In this document: positions 45,392 to 55,236 of the stretch, one piece after another
Layout of the letters: every line of letters begins with the position of its first letter
Position numbering within the stretch: the first letter of the stretch is position 1
Notes under the pieces: model-generated
The model's input: only the letters and a program-made list of their open reading frames with translations
What the model was told of the DNA's origin: nothing
Databases searched by the model: none
Position numbers and translations under genes: made by a program
Assembly: GCF_002163755.1 (NCBI RefSeq)
Contig: NZ_CP015863.1
Coordinates: 1,550,001-1,614,000, forward strand
Reading direction: 5' to 3'
Length of the DNA stretch: 64,000 nucleotides
DNA from: Vibrio campbellii CAIM 519 = NBRC 15631 = ATCC 25920
Lineage (GTDB): Bacteria; Pseudomonadota; Gammaproteobacteria; Enterobacterales; Vibrionaceae

Positions 45392-45431
45392 TTGGTCACA
45401 GATGGTCACAATTGTGACCATCTGTGACCAA
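45392..45431. repeat. Perfect 40-bp palindrome
   Basis: Two 20-base arms without a loop: left arm TTGGTCACAGATGGTCACAA, right arm its exact reverse complement. Each arm contains GGTCACA twice in direct order, so four GGTCACA/TGTGACC half-sites lie in one site. No gene lies close on the plus side; the IS110-like remnant ends 117 bases to the right. Confidence 0.9.
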
Positions 45432-45547
45432 AATATTCCTCTGAATGTGTAAATCTACCTGTTATTTTTTGTGGCCAAAATTCTAATGTGGGTCACTATG
45501 TCTAAACTTATAGCCGGATTAGATACAATAGACTATGGCGTCAATAG

Positions 45548-46140
45548 TTAATTTTTGACGCTATCTTTATCCCATATTGTGCTGTCTCTTATCATTGAAT
45601 AGAGTGTCACAACCATCTTTCTCATGCAGGCAACTATCGCTACTTTTTTAGGTTTTCTTGCCGCAAGTAATCGTTCATAAGTAGCCTTAAATACAGGGTT
45701 GCACTGGATAGCCGACATCATCGCCATGTACATGACAGTTCTAACTTGAGGTCGACCTCTTTTTATCATCCGTTTGCCTTTGAAGCGTCAACTTTCTCTT
45801 GTTATAGGTGCGATGCCAATGAGAGAAGAGGCTTGCTTGTTAGTGATAAAACCGAGGTCGGGTAGATGGCTAATTAGGGAGGTGGCTAAGACTTTTCCAA
45901 CGCCAGGCATGCTTTGAAGGATTGTGCTCTTAGCTTGATACTCAGGACTGCTCTCAATCAGTTTTGCTATCTTTGCCTCTACTTTTTCAAGCTGATTTTT
46001 TAGAGCGGTTAGAATCGAGTAATAGTCGATGAGATGTTCTTGGGTAATATTTGTAGTCGGTTTCTTTCCATGGTTTGCATGGTGAGTAGTTGGTTCCGCC
46101 TCGTGACTAAGTCACTCATAAGGCGTATGTTTTCGCTTTA
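45548..46140 (-). pseudogene. IS110-family transposase remnant
   Basis: The C-terminal transposase_20 half is readable: MPGVGKVLATSLISHLPDLG, GIAPITRES, then RGRPQVRTVMYMA and the AARKPKKVAIVACMRKM end. An in-frame TGA at 45790-45788 replaces the usual glycine just after GIAPITRES, and a frameshift near 46035 separates the N-terminal LVTRRNQLLTM segment. The first ~130 residues with the catalytic DEDD aspartates are missing beyond about 46140. It is therefore inactive. Confidence 0.85.
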
Positions 46141-46154
46141 TACCTGCGTGTTAT

Positions 46155-46512
46155 GCGCTCAACATGACTCCTGGTCCAAACGATCTATTGTCCATGAACA
46201 ATGCTCGTTGTTACGGCTTCAAGTCAGCTTTTATTGCGGGTCTTGGTCGTATTGTTGCGTTCGCTGTAATGATTGCCTTAGCTGCTTCTGGTTTAGCAGT
46301 CGTGCTCTATGCTTTTGAGGCTGTATTTCTAACGATTAAAATTGTGGGTACGGCTTACTTGTTGTGGATTGCCTTTAATCTTTGGCGCTCGGGAGCAAGT
46401 CCTGTTTCTGAACTCGAAAATACTCGCAACCGATGAGGTTTAGCCAAACAAGAATTCTTACTAGCGGCCGGTAATCCAAAAGCTATCTTAATCTTTACCG
46501 CCTTGCCGCCGT
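46155..46512 (+). pseudogene. LysE/RhtB-type exporter remnant
   Basis: The frame shows the family start (NMTPGPNDLLSMNNAR) and two hydrophobic helices, then an in-frame TGA at 46434-46436. The same frame continues with the conserved AKQEFLLAAGNPKAILIFTA segment. The N-terminus is lost where the IS110-like remnant begins, and the C-terminus fades after about 46512. It once encoded an amino acid exporter. Confidence 0.8.
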
Positions 46513-46815
46513 CACTTGAGATCAAAGAATGGTTAGCTTTGATGCCACATCAGCATATATCCACAACAGCGTCGTTTGCTTCGGAAGTTAATGTACCAGT
46601 ATAGTTAATGGAGTAACCCACAAGCGTGACGTTGGTTATTTCCGCGCTGTAAACTGTCTCTCCCGGCGGCAGTAGAAAAGAGAGAACCATTTTTGTTAAC
46701 TCAACATATATACTTTTACCTGATTAATAAGCAGGTTAATAGGTATGCCTATATGCATTTTCCTCGTTGTTTAGGGCCTTTGTAAAAATGCTATCTGTCG
46801 AGTTAACAACAAACT
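46513..46815. other. Decayed intergenic stretch
   Basis: No intact gene is seen. A minus-strand frame of about 50 codons (46693-46544) looks protein-like but has no recognisable family. Confidence 0.4.
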
Positions 46816-47160
46816 TTAGATCATGCTATGTGTGCCACAGCCTTGTGTTAATGCAAATCGATAGTCCGTCGTTGGCGTAAACACCATTGCTAAATCAACC
46901 GGAAGAAAGACGACATCTGCTGCTAAAGAGAGCGGGATGTCGATGAAAGTCAAAGGGTAAAAGACATAGTCGACCACCGAGTCGTTTCTAAAAGCGCAAG
47001 GTTGGGACGCGACTGCCAGTGTTGTTCCTGAAAACGGCGCTCCATACCCTCCCACAAGGTGAGTATCCAAAGAAGAACAACCCATCATTGAAGTGGTAAG
47101 CGTAAGAAGTAATGCAGTTCGTAGTTTCTTAAGATTATTGTTTTTCATTTTCATTTTCAT
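46816..47160 (-). CDS. YceK/YidQ-type lipoprotein
   Basis: This small lipoprotein of about 114 residues has a signal peptide ending in the lipobox MMGC and a conserved GGYGAPFSGT region, with the hydrophobic FIDIPLSLAADVVFLPVDL segment typical of the YceK/YidQ family. It should be anchored to the envelope by its lipidated cysteine. The N-terminus has several in-frame ATGs (MKMKMK), so the exact start is uncertain. Confidence 0.8.
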   Translation of the reverse strand: MKMKMKNNNLKKLRTALLLTLTTSMMGCSSLDTHLVGGYGAPFSGTTLAVASQPCAFRNDSVVDYVFYPLTFIDIPLSLAADVVFLPVDLAMVFTPTTDYRFALTQGCGTHSMI

Positions 47161-48457
47161 TTAAATAATTTGTAAACATTGAGCTAGAAAATATATCCCA
47201 AGAGAATGAATTGCTAGCAAATATTCTTTTTTGTATGCAATAATATGCGCACTGCAGCAAAATTTAGAGTGTTTAGGTGCATAGTGGCTTTTAAGAGAGA
47301 GTGAAATGAAAGGTTTCGCTTTTATTCTCCACGGATCTCCCTAGAAATGTGTGATGGCATACACATCGCTTTTGCTGCTTTTATACTTGGCTATATTTGC
47401 TGTTTGTTAGAAATCATCGACCATTTCGATATGTGAGATAAAGAAGAAATCTATATACGCATAAGGGCAAATTGAGAACAAGATGCCGTAATCTGAGCGC
47501 TCGCTTAAACGTGATCTGCAAACCTTGGTTTCTCACATAGAACCTTGCTGAATAATGCAATGCAGAGAAAAAATAATTTTGCCAAATCACTGCCTAAAGT
47601 TGTTGCTGACATCATCTATGCCCTCTTCAATGCTCTTAAAATCAGTATAGGTGTGAGGCTGGGTAGGAGTGTTCATATTATTAAAAAAGCTTATTTTCGA
47701 CAGAACTCAACTTACATTATCCAAAGGCATGGTGAAGAATCTGTTTAATGAAGAGAAGCGCCGTATCGATGTAACATTCATGTTGGAATGTTAGTGTGGG
47801 CGTGGGTAGATTCTGAAAATTATTGGCCCGCTTATTTTGGTTTGTACGAGCGAGCGGGTGAAGGATGTATTTGATGCGGAAGACATCACCATTCCATTCC
47901 CGCAAAGATATGTACATATCCAGCAATAATGAAAGGAACATCTGCTCATTTTTTGAACGCCAATAAGATTTGCGACAAGTGACAGACAGATTAATTTCAT
48001 ATCTGATGCATTTATCTTCGTTTAATAAAATATATGTGAGGTAAAGGTTTCGGTTTTAAATATTAAAATTTTTTATATTAGCTTGGGGTTAATTAGTTGT
48101 TTGAATTTTAAGTGATTAAAAATGAATTGGAATGTAAATCACAATTAATAGTTAATGTTTCCTTGGAATGTAAAAACACCTTTTTGGTGTATTTGCTCTA
48201 AATGTTTATTGTTTTTCTGGTATTAATTTAATTTAAATTATTGTTTTTGTTTGCTTTTTTTGTGGTTTCATTGTTTTTTTAATATTTAATAAATGTGATT
48301 TTCATTCCTATCAATAAGAAATTATCTTTTAATGGTTTAAGTTAAGTATATTATTTTTTACTGTTTTCTTATCAAAATTATAAACACGCAATAAGTGATA
48401 GCGGATATAAAAATGCGTTGGATCTTATTTGTACAAAAAACGAAAGAGAGTGAAAAA
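47161..48457. other. Long AT-rich gene-poor region
   Basis: About 1.3 kb holds no convincing gene. Open frames of 67-74 codons around 47545-47941 lack ribosome sites. The right 450 bases are extremely AT-rich and probably form the regulated promoter of the LPMO gene. Confidence 0.55.
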
Positions 48458-49951
48458 GTGAAATCAAATAAAAACATTCTTAAAGCAGCAGTGGGCATGG
48501 CGATGCTATCTGGCCTACCAACAGCAGCAAATGCTCACGGTTGGACAGAGTTTCCGAGTGCTCGCCAAAATACATGTTATGAGCAAGGCGGAGTTTGGTC
48601 GGGCAATCCACCAAATGCGGCTTGTGCTCAGGCAAAGGAGATCTCGGGTACTTATCCGTTTGTTCAGCGCAACGAGTACGCAAAGAACATTACCGACTAC
48701 AACAACATGGAGGCGGTAAAAGCGGCAATACCTGACGGCACACTATGTTACGCAAACGACCCGGCGAAGAAGGGTATGGGGGCGCCACATACAGCTTGGA
48801 CTCGTACAGAGCTCAACACGGGTACCTTTGAGTTCGTGTTCAATGCAACTGCACCACACAATCCATCATTCTGGGAATTTTACCTAACCAAACCAGGCGC
48901 AGATCTGAGCAAGTCTCTTGCTTGGGCTGATCTAGAGCTTATTCAGACAGAAGGTAATGTGCCAGTTGAAGGTGGTAAGTATCGCATGAACGTTACCATT
49001 CCTTCTGACCGCTCAGGCGACGCAATTCTATATGTTCGCTGGCAACGGGATGATTCGGCGGGTGAAGGGTTCTACAATTGTTCTGATATCACTATTGTGG
49101 GCGGTGATACCCCTCCACCTGAGCCAACACCACAGCCTGATCTCGTGAAGGGTGATTTGTACATCCCTGTCGACTTTGTTGGCCCAGATCTTGGTGACAC
49201 GGTTAAATACGACATCATTAACAAATACGGTGAAGTAGCACGTAGCTTCGATATAGAAGTGAATGCATCAAACATCAACGATTGGGAACGTTTATTGGCT
49301 TCTGAAATCAACGGTTGGCACGCAGAGTTTAAAGACGGGGCTGTCTTCATCGGTGATTGGCATGAAGAAATGTCTCATTACATGTACTTCCAAAACGATC
49401 CTTCACGTAACTTTTTCAACTCAAAAGACAGCCGCGCATCAGGTGTTATTTCAGTTATTGATGGTGACGACGGTACGGTTGAGCCTCTAACTGGTGAACT
49501 TTACGAGCTGGTTAAGAGTGATAAGGTCGTAAACGCAGGCGACAAAGTTGTGATTGCAGTTAGTGAAGCGGCGAATCTGACTCAAACCCAAGGCACAGCG
49601 GTGAGCATTCAAAACAATGGTACCGCGTCTATCGTGGTAGATACGACAGCCATTACTCAGAATGAAACACTTTCGTTTGTTGCTAACGCAGTAAACAGTG
49701 AACGTAAAGAGACATTCACATTTGAAGTGATTACAGATGAAGGTACGGTTGATCCAGATCCAACACCAGACCCAGATCCAACACCAGATCCAAGTGGTGA
49801 TGAATGGGATGCGGCAAAAACGTATCTAGGTGGTGAAGTGGTGTCTTACGCTGATGGAAAATGGAAAGCTCAGTGGTGGATTGAAGGTGGTGATGATCCA
49901 CAAACGACATACCAAAAAGACCAATGGGGTGTTTGGCGTCCAGCTAGCTAA
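48458..49951 (+). CDS. AA10 lytic polysaccharide monooxygenase, chitin-active
   Basis: This secreted copper enzyme oxidatively cuts chitin. The signal peptide ends ANA, exposing His27 (HGWTEFPSARQN), the first copper ligand; the second is His111 in GAPHTAW. The AA10 domain (27-~225) is followed by a PEPTPQP linker, a GbpA-like region (~230-340), a further beta module, a DPDPTPDP repeat linker and a CBM5/12 chitin-binding module (WDAAKTYLGGEVVSY...KWKAQWWIEG). I choose GTG 48458, giving about 497 residues; longer starts at ATG 48395 or 48413 would add a nonconserved leader. A hairpin follows. Confidence 0.92.
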   Translation: MKSNKNILKAAVGMAMLSGLPTAANAHGWTEFPSARQNTCYEQGGVWSGNPPNAACAQAKEISGTYPFVQRNEYAKNITDYNNMEAVKAAIPDGTLCYANDPAKKGMGAPHTAWTRTELNTGTFEFVFNATAPHNPSFWEFYLTKPGADLSKSLAWADLELIQTEGNVPVEGGKYRMNVTIPSDRSGDAILYVRWQRDDSAGEGFYNCSDITIVGGDTPPPEPTPQPDLVKGDLYIPVDFVGPDLGDTVKYDIINKYGEVARSFDIEVNASNINDWERLLASEINGWHAEFKDGAVFIGDWHEEMSHYMYFQNDPSRNFFNSKDSRASGVISVIDGDDGTVEPLTGELYELVKSDKVVNAGDKVVIAVSEAANLTQTQGTAVSIQNNGTASIVVDTTAITQNETLSFVANAVNSERKETFTFEVITDEGTVDPDPTPDPDPTPDPSGDEWDAAKTYLGGEVVSYADGKWKAQWWIEGGDDPQTTYQKDQWGVWRPAS

Positions 49952-49994
49952 TCTCATTCACTAAAGCCAAATGGATTTGGCCTAGGCAAGCATC

Positions 49995-50030
49995 AAAGCC
50001 ATCGTTCCAGTTAATAGTGCGATGGCTTTT
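49995..50030 (+). terminator. Terminator after the LPMO
   Basis: A perfect 10-bp stem (49995-50004 with 50020-50029) with a 15-base loop ends in TTTT. Confidence 0.75.
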
Positions 50031-50251
50031 TAGTGTTAAAAAAGCGCAGGTTAAAATCAGAAAATTAGCCTATTGCTCTAAATCCGTCTGAGGGAGAGCA
50101 GACTTTAAGGTGCATATTTGAGAGTGATTCATAGTACCTCTAGTGTTAGATAAACCCCTAGGGTTCGATGTAGACTCACAAATTCTCATTAGAAGAAGCA
50201 TAATAAATGAAACTAATGTGCTTTACTTCTAAACTCACAAAAATGGCATTT

Positions 50252-51943
50252 TCAGTCTGTTTGTTCCATGCTTCTTTGCTCTGATTCCATAAACTCTCGC
50301 ATTTTGTATTTCTGTAATTTGCCAGTGACTGTGAGCGGAAATTTATCGACAAAACGAATGACGGATGGGACCTTAAAGTGTGCTATTCTCTCGGATAGGT
50401 ATACCTTTATGTCATCTTCTGAGACTTTGTGGCCTTGTGCAAGTTTGATCCACGCACAAACTTTTTCACCATAATAGTCATCAGCAACTCCAAAAACTGC
50501 GACATCCTCTATTGTTTCTAGTCCGTGCAGAACATCTTCTATGTCACGAGGGAAAATGTTTTCTCCTCCACGAATAATTAGGTCTTTGGATCGTCCAACT
50601 ATGCTTAGATACCCTTCATCGTCCATCACGGCAAGATCTCCAGAGTGGAGCCACCCTTCAGAGTCTATTGTGTTTGAGGTTTTTTCTTCATCGTTCCAAT
50701 AGCCGAGCATTACGCAATATCCTCTGGTACAAAGCTCACCTATCGTATTCCTCTCTGCAATGTTACCGTTAAGGTTAATGACTTTTACTTCAGTATGGCG
50801 TAACACTTGCCCAACAGTAGAAAGCCTTTTCTGGATAGGATCTTGAGGGCTTAACATGCAGCTCAGAGGACTTGTTTCGGTTTGCCCATAAGCGATGAGT
50901 AAATCATCCATGTGCATTTTTTCTTGAACCTCGATTATCAGGTCTTCTGGGCAAGTGGCACCTGCTATTGCCCCAGTTCTAAGTGTACTGAGATTAAAAT
51001 TGCTGAGTTCCGGATTTCGTAATTGTGCGATGAACATTGTTGGTACTCCATGCAATACCGTACAACTTTCAGTTTCAATGGTCTTGAGAGTGTCTAGTGG
51101 GTCAAAACTTTCTCCACACAAAATGGCGCAAGCTCCAGCAGTCAGACAGGTTAGGTTACCTCCTACCATACCAAAGCAGTGATAAAGTGGCACTGGTATA
51201 CACAGTCTATCTCTTTCATCCATTGCCAGTTTGTCTGCTATTGAAAAGGCATTATTCAAAATATTAAAGTGTGTAAGCGTTGCTCCTTTGGGAGACCCTG
51301 TAGTTCCTGATGTAAATTGGATATTTATTGGCTGATCACAACGTAATGAAGCACATATAGTTCTTACTTTTTTTATGCCACGCTCATCTTGTAAGAACAG
51401 ATCTCTAAATGAGTAAAAACCTTTTTCTTTACGTTCATCAATGAGGACCAGAGATTTTAGCGATGGAAGTTTGGATGTCTCAGCGTGATTACTTTCTTGC
51501 TCTCCAAGTTGAGGAATGAGTTGTTTAATAAGTTCAATATAGTTTGAGCCTTTAAATCCGCGAGTCATGATCAACACAGAGCAGTTGACTTTTTTCAGTG
51601 CGTATTCGAGTTCCAACGATTTGTAGGCTGGATTGATACAAACCAGAATTGCGCCTATTTTGGCTGTCGCGTACTGAGTAATAGTCCATTCAATGCAATT
51701 TTGAGCCCAAATGGCGACCCTGTCACCTTCTTTTACACCGATACTAAGCAACCCACTAGCAAGTTGGTTCACTTTGGTATTTAGTTCTTGATAAGACATT
51801 CTCTTATTTTGGTGTATTGAAACTAAAGCTTCTTTATCGGGATAAAGATTCGATTGCCTTTCCAATAATAACCCAATTGTGTCCTCGGTAAGCGAGCCTG
51901 AGAAATCACCTTTTGTGTAACTTAAATTCTTATCTAACAACAT
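50252..51943 (-). CDS. Acyl-CoA ligase (AMP-binding family)
   Basis: This 563-residue enzyme activates a fatty or aryl acid as acyl-AMP and then acyl-CoA. The AMP-binding motif is FTSGTTGSPKGAT, with later YGQTET, GYWNDEEKT, GWLHSGDL and the C-terminal lysine segment VTGKLQKYKM. It resembles medium-chain fatty acyl-CoA ligases of the YngI/AcsF type. The AT-rich composition and isolated position suggest transfer. The substrate cannot be read from the sequence. Confidence 0.88.
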   Translation of the reverse strand: MLLDKNLSYTKGDFSGSLTEDTIGLLLERQSNLYPDKEALVSIHQNKRMSYQELNTKVNQLASGLLSIGVKEGDRVAIWAQNCIEWTITQYATAKIGAILVCINPAYKSLELEYALKKVNCSVLIMTRGFKGSNYIELIKQLIPQLGEQESNHAETSKLPSLKSLVLIDERKEKGFYSFRDLFLQDERGIKKVRTICASLRCDQPINIQFTSGTTGSPKGATLTHFNILNNAFSIADKLAMDERDRLCIPVPLYHCFGMVGGNLTCLTAGACAILCGESFDPLDTLKTIETESCTVLHGVPTMFIAQLRNPELSNFNLSTLRTGAIAGATCPEDLIIEVQEKMHMDDLLIAYGQTETSPLSCMLSPQDPIQKRLSTVGQVLRHTEVKVINLNGNIAERNTIGELCTRGYCVMLGYWNDEEKTSNTIDSEGWLHSGDLAVMDDEGYLSIVGRSKDLIIRGGENIFPRDIEDVLHGLETIEDVAVFGVADDYYGEKVCAWIKLAQGHKVSEDDIKVYLSERIAHFKVPSVIRFVDKFPLTVTGKLQKYKMREFMESEQRSMEQTD

Positions 51944-52324
51944 AATTTTCCCTAATATTTAACTGCAAAGTGAAAAGTATGGCACTAGAAGTGAATGTTG
52001 AAGATTTTATTAAGCGATAAAGCTCCCAATAATTAACATCAGGAATAACATAGCAATCAATAAGTCCCGGCCGTTAATTTAAGAGAGGTGAATCACAGCC
52101 AATAGAAAGGCATTAATATACCTTGCCATAAAAAGTGAGTTTTCACTCAGTTTAAGTTTGAGTGAGGCAATAAAGGTCCATTACTACATGCAAATCGCAA
52201 TCAAATTTTCTCTTTATCCAGTCAATTTTGCATAACTTACCGTTTTTCTTAATAAAAACTTGCGTATTTTTGAGTTAAAGTCTAGATAGTTAATTGAGTA
52301 TTAAGTTATCTCAAGGAGAGTAAT
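51944..52324. other. Divergent intergenic region
   Basis: Separates the acyl-CoA ligase from the HU gene. A possible sigma-70-like promoter TTGCGT-N17-TAGATA lies just before the HU gene. Nothing else is seen. Confidence 0.4.
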
Positions 52325-52600
52325 ATGAATAAGGCGCAATTGATTGAACATATCGCAAATACTTCAGATCTTTCAAAGGCAGATGCAGAAAGGGCGTTAA
52401 ATGCCGTTATGGGGGGGATCGTTAACGTTTTATCATTCGGGGAAGAGGTTACTTTAATAGGGTTCGGAACTTTTAGGGTAAATAGTCGTGCTGCTCGTAC
52501 AGGACGAAACCCTAAAACAGGAGAAGAGCTACAAATTCCAGCTGCAAACGTTCCTGTTTTCAAAGCAAGTAAGGTGTTGAAAGTTGCCTGCAATCAATAA
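52325..52600 (+). CDS. Accessory HU-family DNA-binding protein
   Basis: This 91-residue histone-like protein has the HU fold with the beta-arm signature GFGTFRVNSRAARTGRNPKTGEEL and a bending proline in the AANVPVF segment. Its helices diverge from the housekeeping HupA/HupB, so it is likely an extra copy. The ATG follows AAGGAG. It stands alone beside an AT-rich region that such proteins often bind. It could influence expression of the nearby accessory genes, but this is not shown. Confidence 0.9.
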   Translation: MNKAQLIEHIANTSDLSKADAERALNAVMGGIVNVLSFGEEVTLIGFGTFRVNSRAARTGRNPKTGEELQIPAANVPVFKASKVLKVACNQ

Positions 52601-53041
52601 AGACTATAGCTATTAGCTAATAGCTAATAGCTGATTTGTATCATTTCTGCTTTACTTTAGGCTATTCAAAATTATTGAGGTAAAGACCTTTTAATCTTAT
52701 GGTTACTCCAAAATTAATATGGTCATAGGCTCAGCTATGACCATATAACACAGTTGAATTATGCTAAAAGCTACACTATTGATGATTAATTTTTTTGAAC
52801 ATTAGTTTAAAGTTAGTTCTAAGCTGCTGTGAGTAAGTCAAAGCTGTATTTGATTGCGAATAATTATAATGAGGTAAGTATCACTACGATAACTGTAAGC
52901 GTTCATAAGTTTCTGTTGGACGTCTAACTTATTTTTATAATGATGCCAGAGATAAATCAGTGGGGGGAGGCTTTGTCTAAGTTTTTAACATGATAGCCTA
53001 TTTATCACTTGAAACCTATTGGGTTAATGAATTATTTAAGT
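52601..53041. other. Intergenic region with short tandem repeat
   Basis: Contains a 7-base tandem repeat AGCTAAT (52615-52632, 2.6 copies) and a 12-bp hairpin listed separately. No gene of any size is convincing. Confidence 0.5.
52717..52746 (+). terminator. Hairpin downstream of HU
   Basis: A perfect 12-bp stem (52717-52728 with 52735-52746) and GCTCAG loop. No T-run follows, so it may be a weak terminator or protein-binding site. Confidence 0.45.
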
Positions 53042-53230
53042 ATGAGTAAAACATTAATAACGAATGTAACTTCGGACAACATAATAGCTTTATTGGAAAG
53101 TCTGCCATTAGAGCAAGTTATAATGTTAAAGCACCATATAGATACTATTGTAGGTAATGATTCGAGTGTACCGAGTACACTTTCTGACGATGAACTATTA
53201 TTTATTTCAACCCTATTTAAGGACAAGTAA
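53042..53230 (+). CDS. Possible small protein (62 aa)
   Basis: An ATG at 53042 opens 62 codons with an acidic, leucine-rich composition and no weak or rare pattern that rules it out. The ribosome site is poor. I recognise no family, and it may be spurious. Confidence 0.35.
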   Translation: MSKTLITNVTSDNIIALLESLPLEQVIMLKHHIDTIVGNDSSVPSTLSDDELLFISTLFKDK

Positions 53231-53436
53231 CGGTAAGTGGTTGAGATGATATAAATTATCGCTATGTTTTATAAAAGAAATTTCAGCTTTCAAGACGTTA
53301 GTACACCCTTGAACGATAAAACTGCGATTCTCGTAGGCATTCTGTTGGAAAAGTTCTGCCGTATGCTATCCAGACTACTATCGGAATTTGTAAGAATTCT
53401 CCCTAAATCTATAAATGTTAGTCGGGGGAGATCATT

Positions 53437-53637
53437 GTGAAGGACAAAATGGAAACCTATTGGGTGCAGCTTGTAGATAAAGCAAGTACCGCATCTGATT
53501 TATCAGATTTGACGCGTTCAAGGTTACGAGGTTGTATCGGTAAATACGGTTTGCGTTACAAGGTGGAAGGTGGGGTGCTTACGGAGCATCGTTACAATCG
53601 TAAAAACTTCGCGCCCAGTTTAGAGAGTGAAGCATAG
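53437..53637 (+). CDS. Small hypothetical protein (66 aa)
   Basis: A GTG at 53437 follows a strong GGGGGAG site by 6 bases. The protein is charged, with a basic middle (SRLRGCIGKYGLRYKVEGG) and no membrane segment. No family is recognised. It is convergent with the MscS gene. Confidence 0.5.
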   Translation: MKDKMETYWVQLVDKASTASDLSDLTRSRLRGCIGKYGLRYKVEGGVLTEHRYNRKNFAPSLESEA

Positions 53638-53657
53638 GCTTCACTATTGGTTCAATG

Positions 53658-54941
53658 TTACTGAGCGTTTTTACTGGTGACCTGTTCCAGTCCAATCTGT
53701 CTGGCATCGTGACTCGTGAACATCTGGTAAGGGCGTAAACCAAACAAGGGCATAATAGAGTAGATGTGATCGAATAAATCTGCTTGTACGCCTTCATAGT
53801 AAGCCCAGTCTGTATTGTTGGTAAAGGCGTAAACTTGAAGTGGAATACCCTCTGGCGTCGGTTCTAGCTGTCTCACCATGATAAGCATGTATTGGTGGAT
53901 GTCTTTGTTCGCTTTCAAATAGGCATTAATATAAGCTCGAAACATACCCAAATTGGTCATCTGACGAAGGTTGCCAAAAGTTGGTTCGTCGCTCATTTCC
54001 TCATTGTATTCGTTGATGGCTTGCGATTTTTCATAGATGTATTGGCGCAAGATTCGAATGCTTTTCAGCTTTTCAACTTCTTCATCAGACAAGAAGCGAA
54101 TCGATGTAACGTCGACATTAACAGAACGCTTGATGCGGCGACCACCTGAATCAGACATGCCTTGCCAGTTGATAAACGCGTTCTGAACCAGAGCATAGGC
54201 GGGCAGCATGCTCACGGTGTTGTCAAAGTTTCTGACTTTCACCGTGGTTAAAGAGATTTCCTCTACCGTGCCATTTGCACCATAAGCGTCCATTTGAATC
54301 CAATCGTTCAAGCTGATCATGCGGTTTGCAGAAAGCTGAATACCAGCGACGAAGCCCAATATCGTGTCCTTAAATACCAGCATCACGAAACCAGTCGCGA
54401 CACCTAATCCAGACAAGAAAATGACCGGGGATTCGTTAGCGAGAATGGACATAGACACCACGACGCCAACAAAGAAGGTGAACAGCTTAATCAACTGAAC
54501 AAAGCTCTTGATCGGCATTTTTTTTGTTATGCCTTTAAACGTCGCGATGTCATTCATTGCGTCGAGTAGGGCGAAGATCATCCATACAAAGATGACCAAA
54601 ATCGAAATGCTCAAAATCCTATCGAAGATAGCAGCCAACCAATCATAGTGGCCTACTGCAAGGGGAATGAATACATCCAGTACCATAATTGGGATAAGCA
54701 GCGACAGTTTTTCTAATACATCGTATTTCGCCAAACTCTCAGCGAGCGGTTTGTTAGCTTTCTGCAGCACGTTATTTACTGAGCGAACAATCAAGTGATG
54801 CACGATCAAATAACTGACTGCCGCCGCGGTGAGGCTTGCTAGGATAAACACGGTGGTAAGTTCAATGCCATACGGGTCGCTGTTAATACCGACAGCACTG
54901 AGCTTTTCAGAAATGAAGGTGCGAATATGATGATCGAGCAA
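53658..54941 (-). CDS. MscS-family mechanosensitive channel (YbdG-like)
   Basis: This inner-membrane channel of about 428 residues opens under membrane tension to release solutes in osmotic downshock. Several N-terminal helices precede the pore region and the MscS beta domain (FKDTILGFVAGIQLSANRMISLNDWI, seen as the GxxxG-type pore helix followed by DWI). I choose a TTG at 54941 because GAGG lies 8 bases upstream and the protein then starts just before the first helix; the frame from ATG 55130 adds about 63 residues with poor composition. Confidence 0.85.
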   Translation of the reverse strand: MLDHHIRTFISEKLSAVGINSDPYGIELTTVFILASLTAAAVSYLIVHHLIVRSVNNVLQKANKPLAESLAKYDVLEKLSLLIPIMVLDVFIPLAVGHYDWLAAIFDRILSISILVIFVWMIFALLDAMNDIATFKGITKKMPIKSFVQLIKLFTFFVGVVVSMSILANESPVIFLSGLGVATGFVMLVFKDTILGFVAGIQLSANRMISLNDWIQMDAYGANGTVEEISLTTVKVRNFDNTVSMLPAYALVQNAFINWQGMSDSGGRRIKRSVNVDVTSIRFLSDEEVEKLKSIRILRQYIYEKSQAINEYNEEMSDEPTFGNLRQMTNLGMFRAYINAYLKANKDIHQYMLIMVRQLEPTPEGIPLQVYAFTNNTDWAYYEGVQADLFDHIYSIMPLFGLRPYQMFTSHDARQIGLEQVTSKNAQ

Positions 54942-55236
54942 AATGTCATCCTCAAAAAAGTAGCCTGAATGAAAGGAGTGGGAACGTCTAGAGAAAAGGC
55001 AGGTAACAAGCGTTAGAAAGCCGCTAATCCTACTCTCCATCTCCTTGTTTTGCACTGGTTTAATCCAGCAATCTTGAAACTTATTGTTTAAAAATAGCGT
55101 ATAGGCGGCGATGTGATACAGGTTTAACATCTATTAATGCAAACGGGACATGTATTTCTGTTAAGTCTGTGAACTCTCTATGTTTTTAATAGACTAGACT
55201 GAAGAGGCGGCTCGCGTTTAATTTAAGAGGCATTCA

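Noticed and set aside
46544..46693. 50-codon minus-strand frame downstream of the LysE remnant
   Set aside because: Protein-like but short, no ribosome site and no recognised family; left as unresolved decay.
47545..47748. 67-codon plus-strand frame and overlapping minus-strand frames of 69-74 codons
   Set aside because: No ribosome sites, no family-like segments, AT-rich region; overlapping frames on both strands fit chance.
52615..52632. AGCTAAT tandem repeat as a CRISPR or replication repeat
   Set aside because: Too short, no spacers, and only 2.6 copies.
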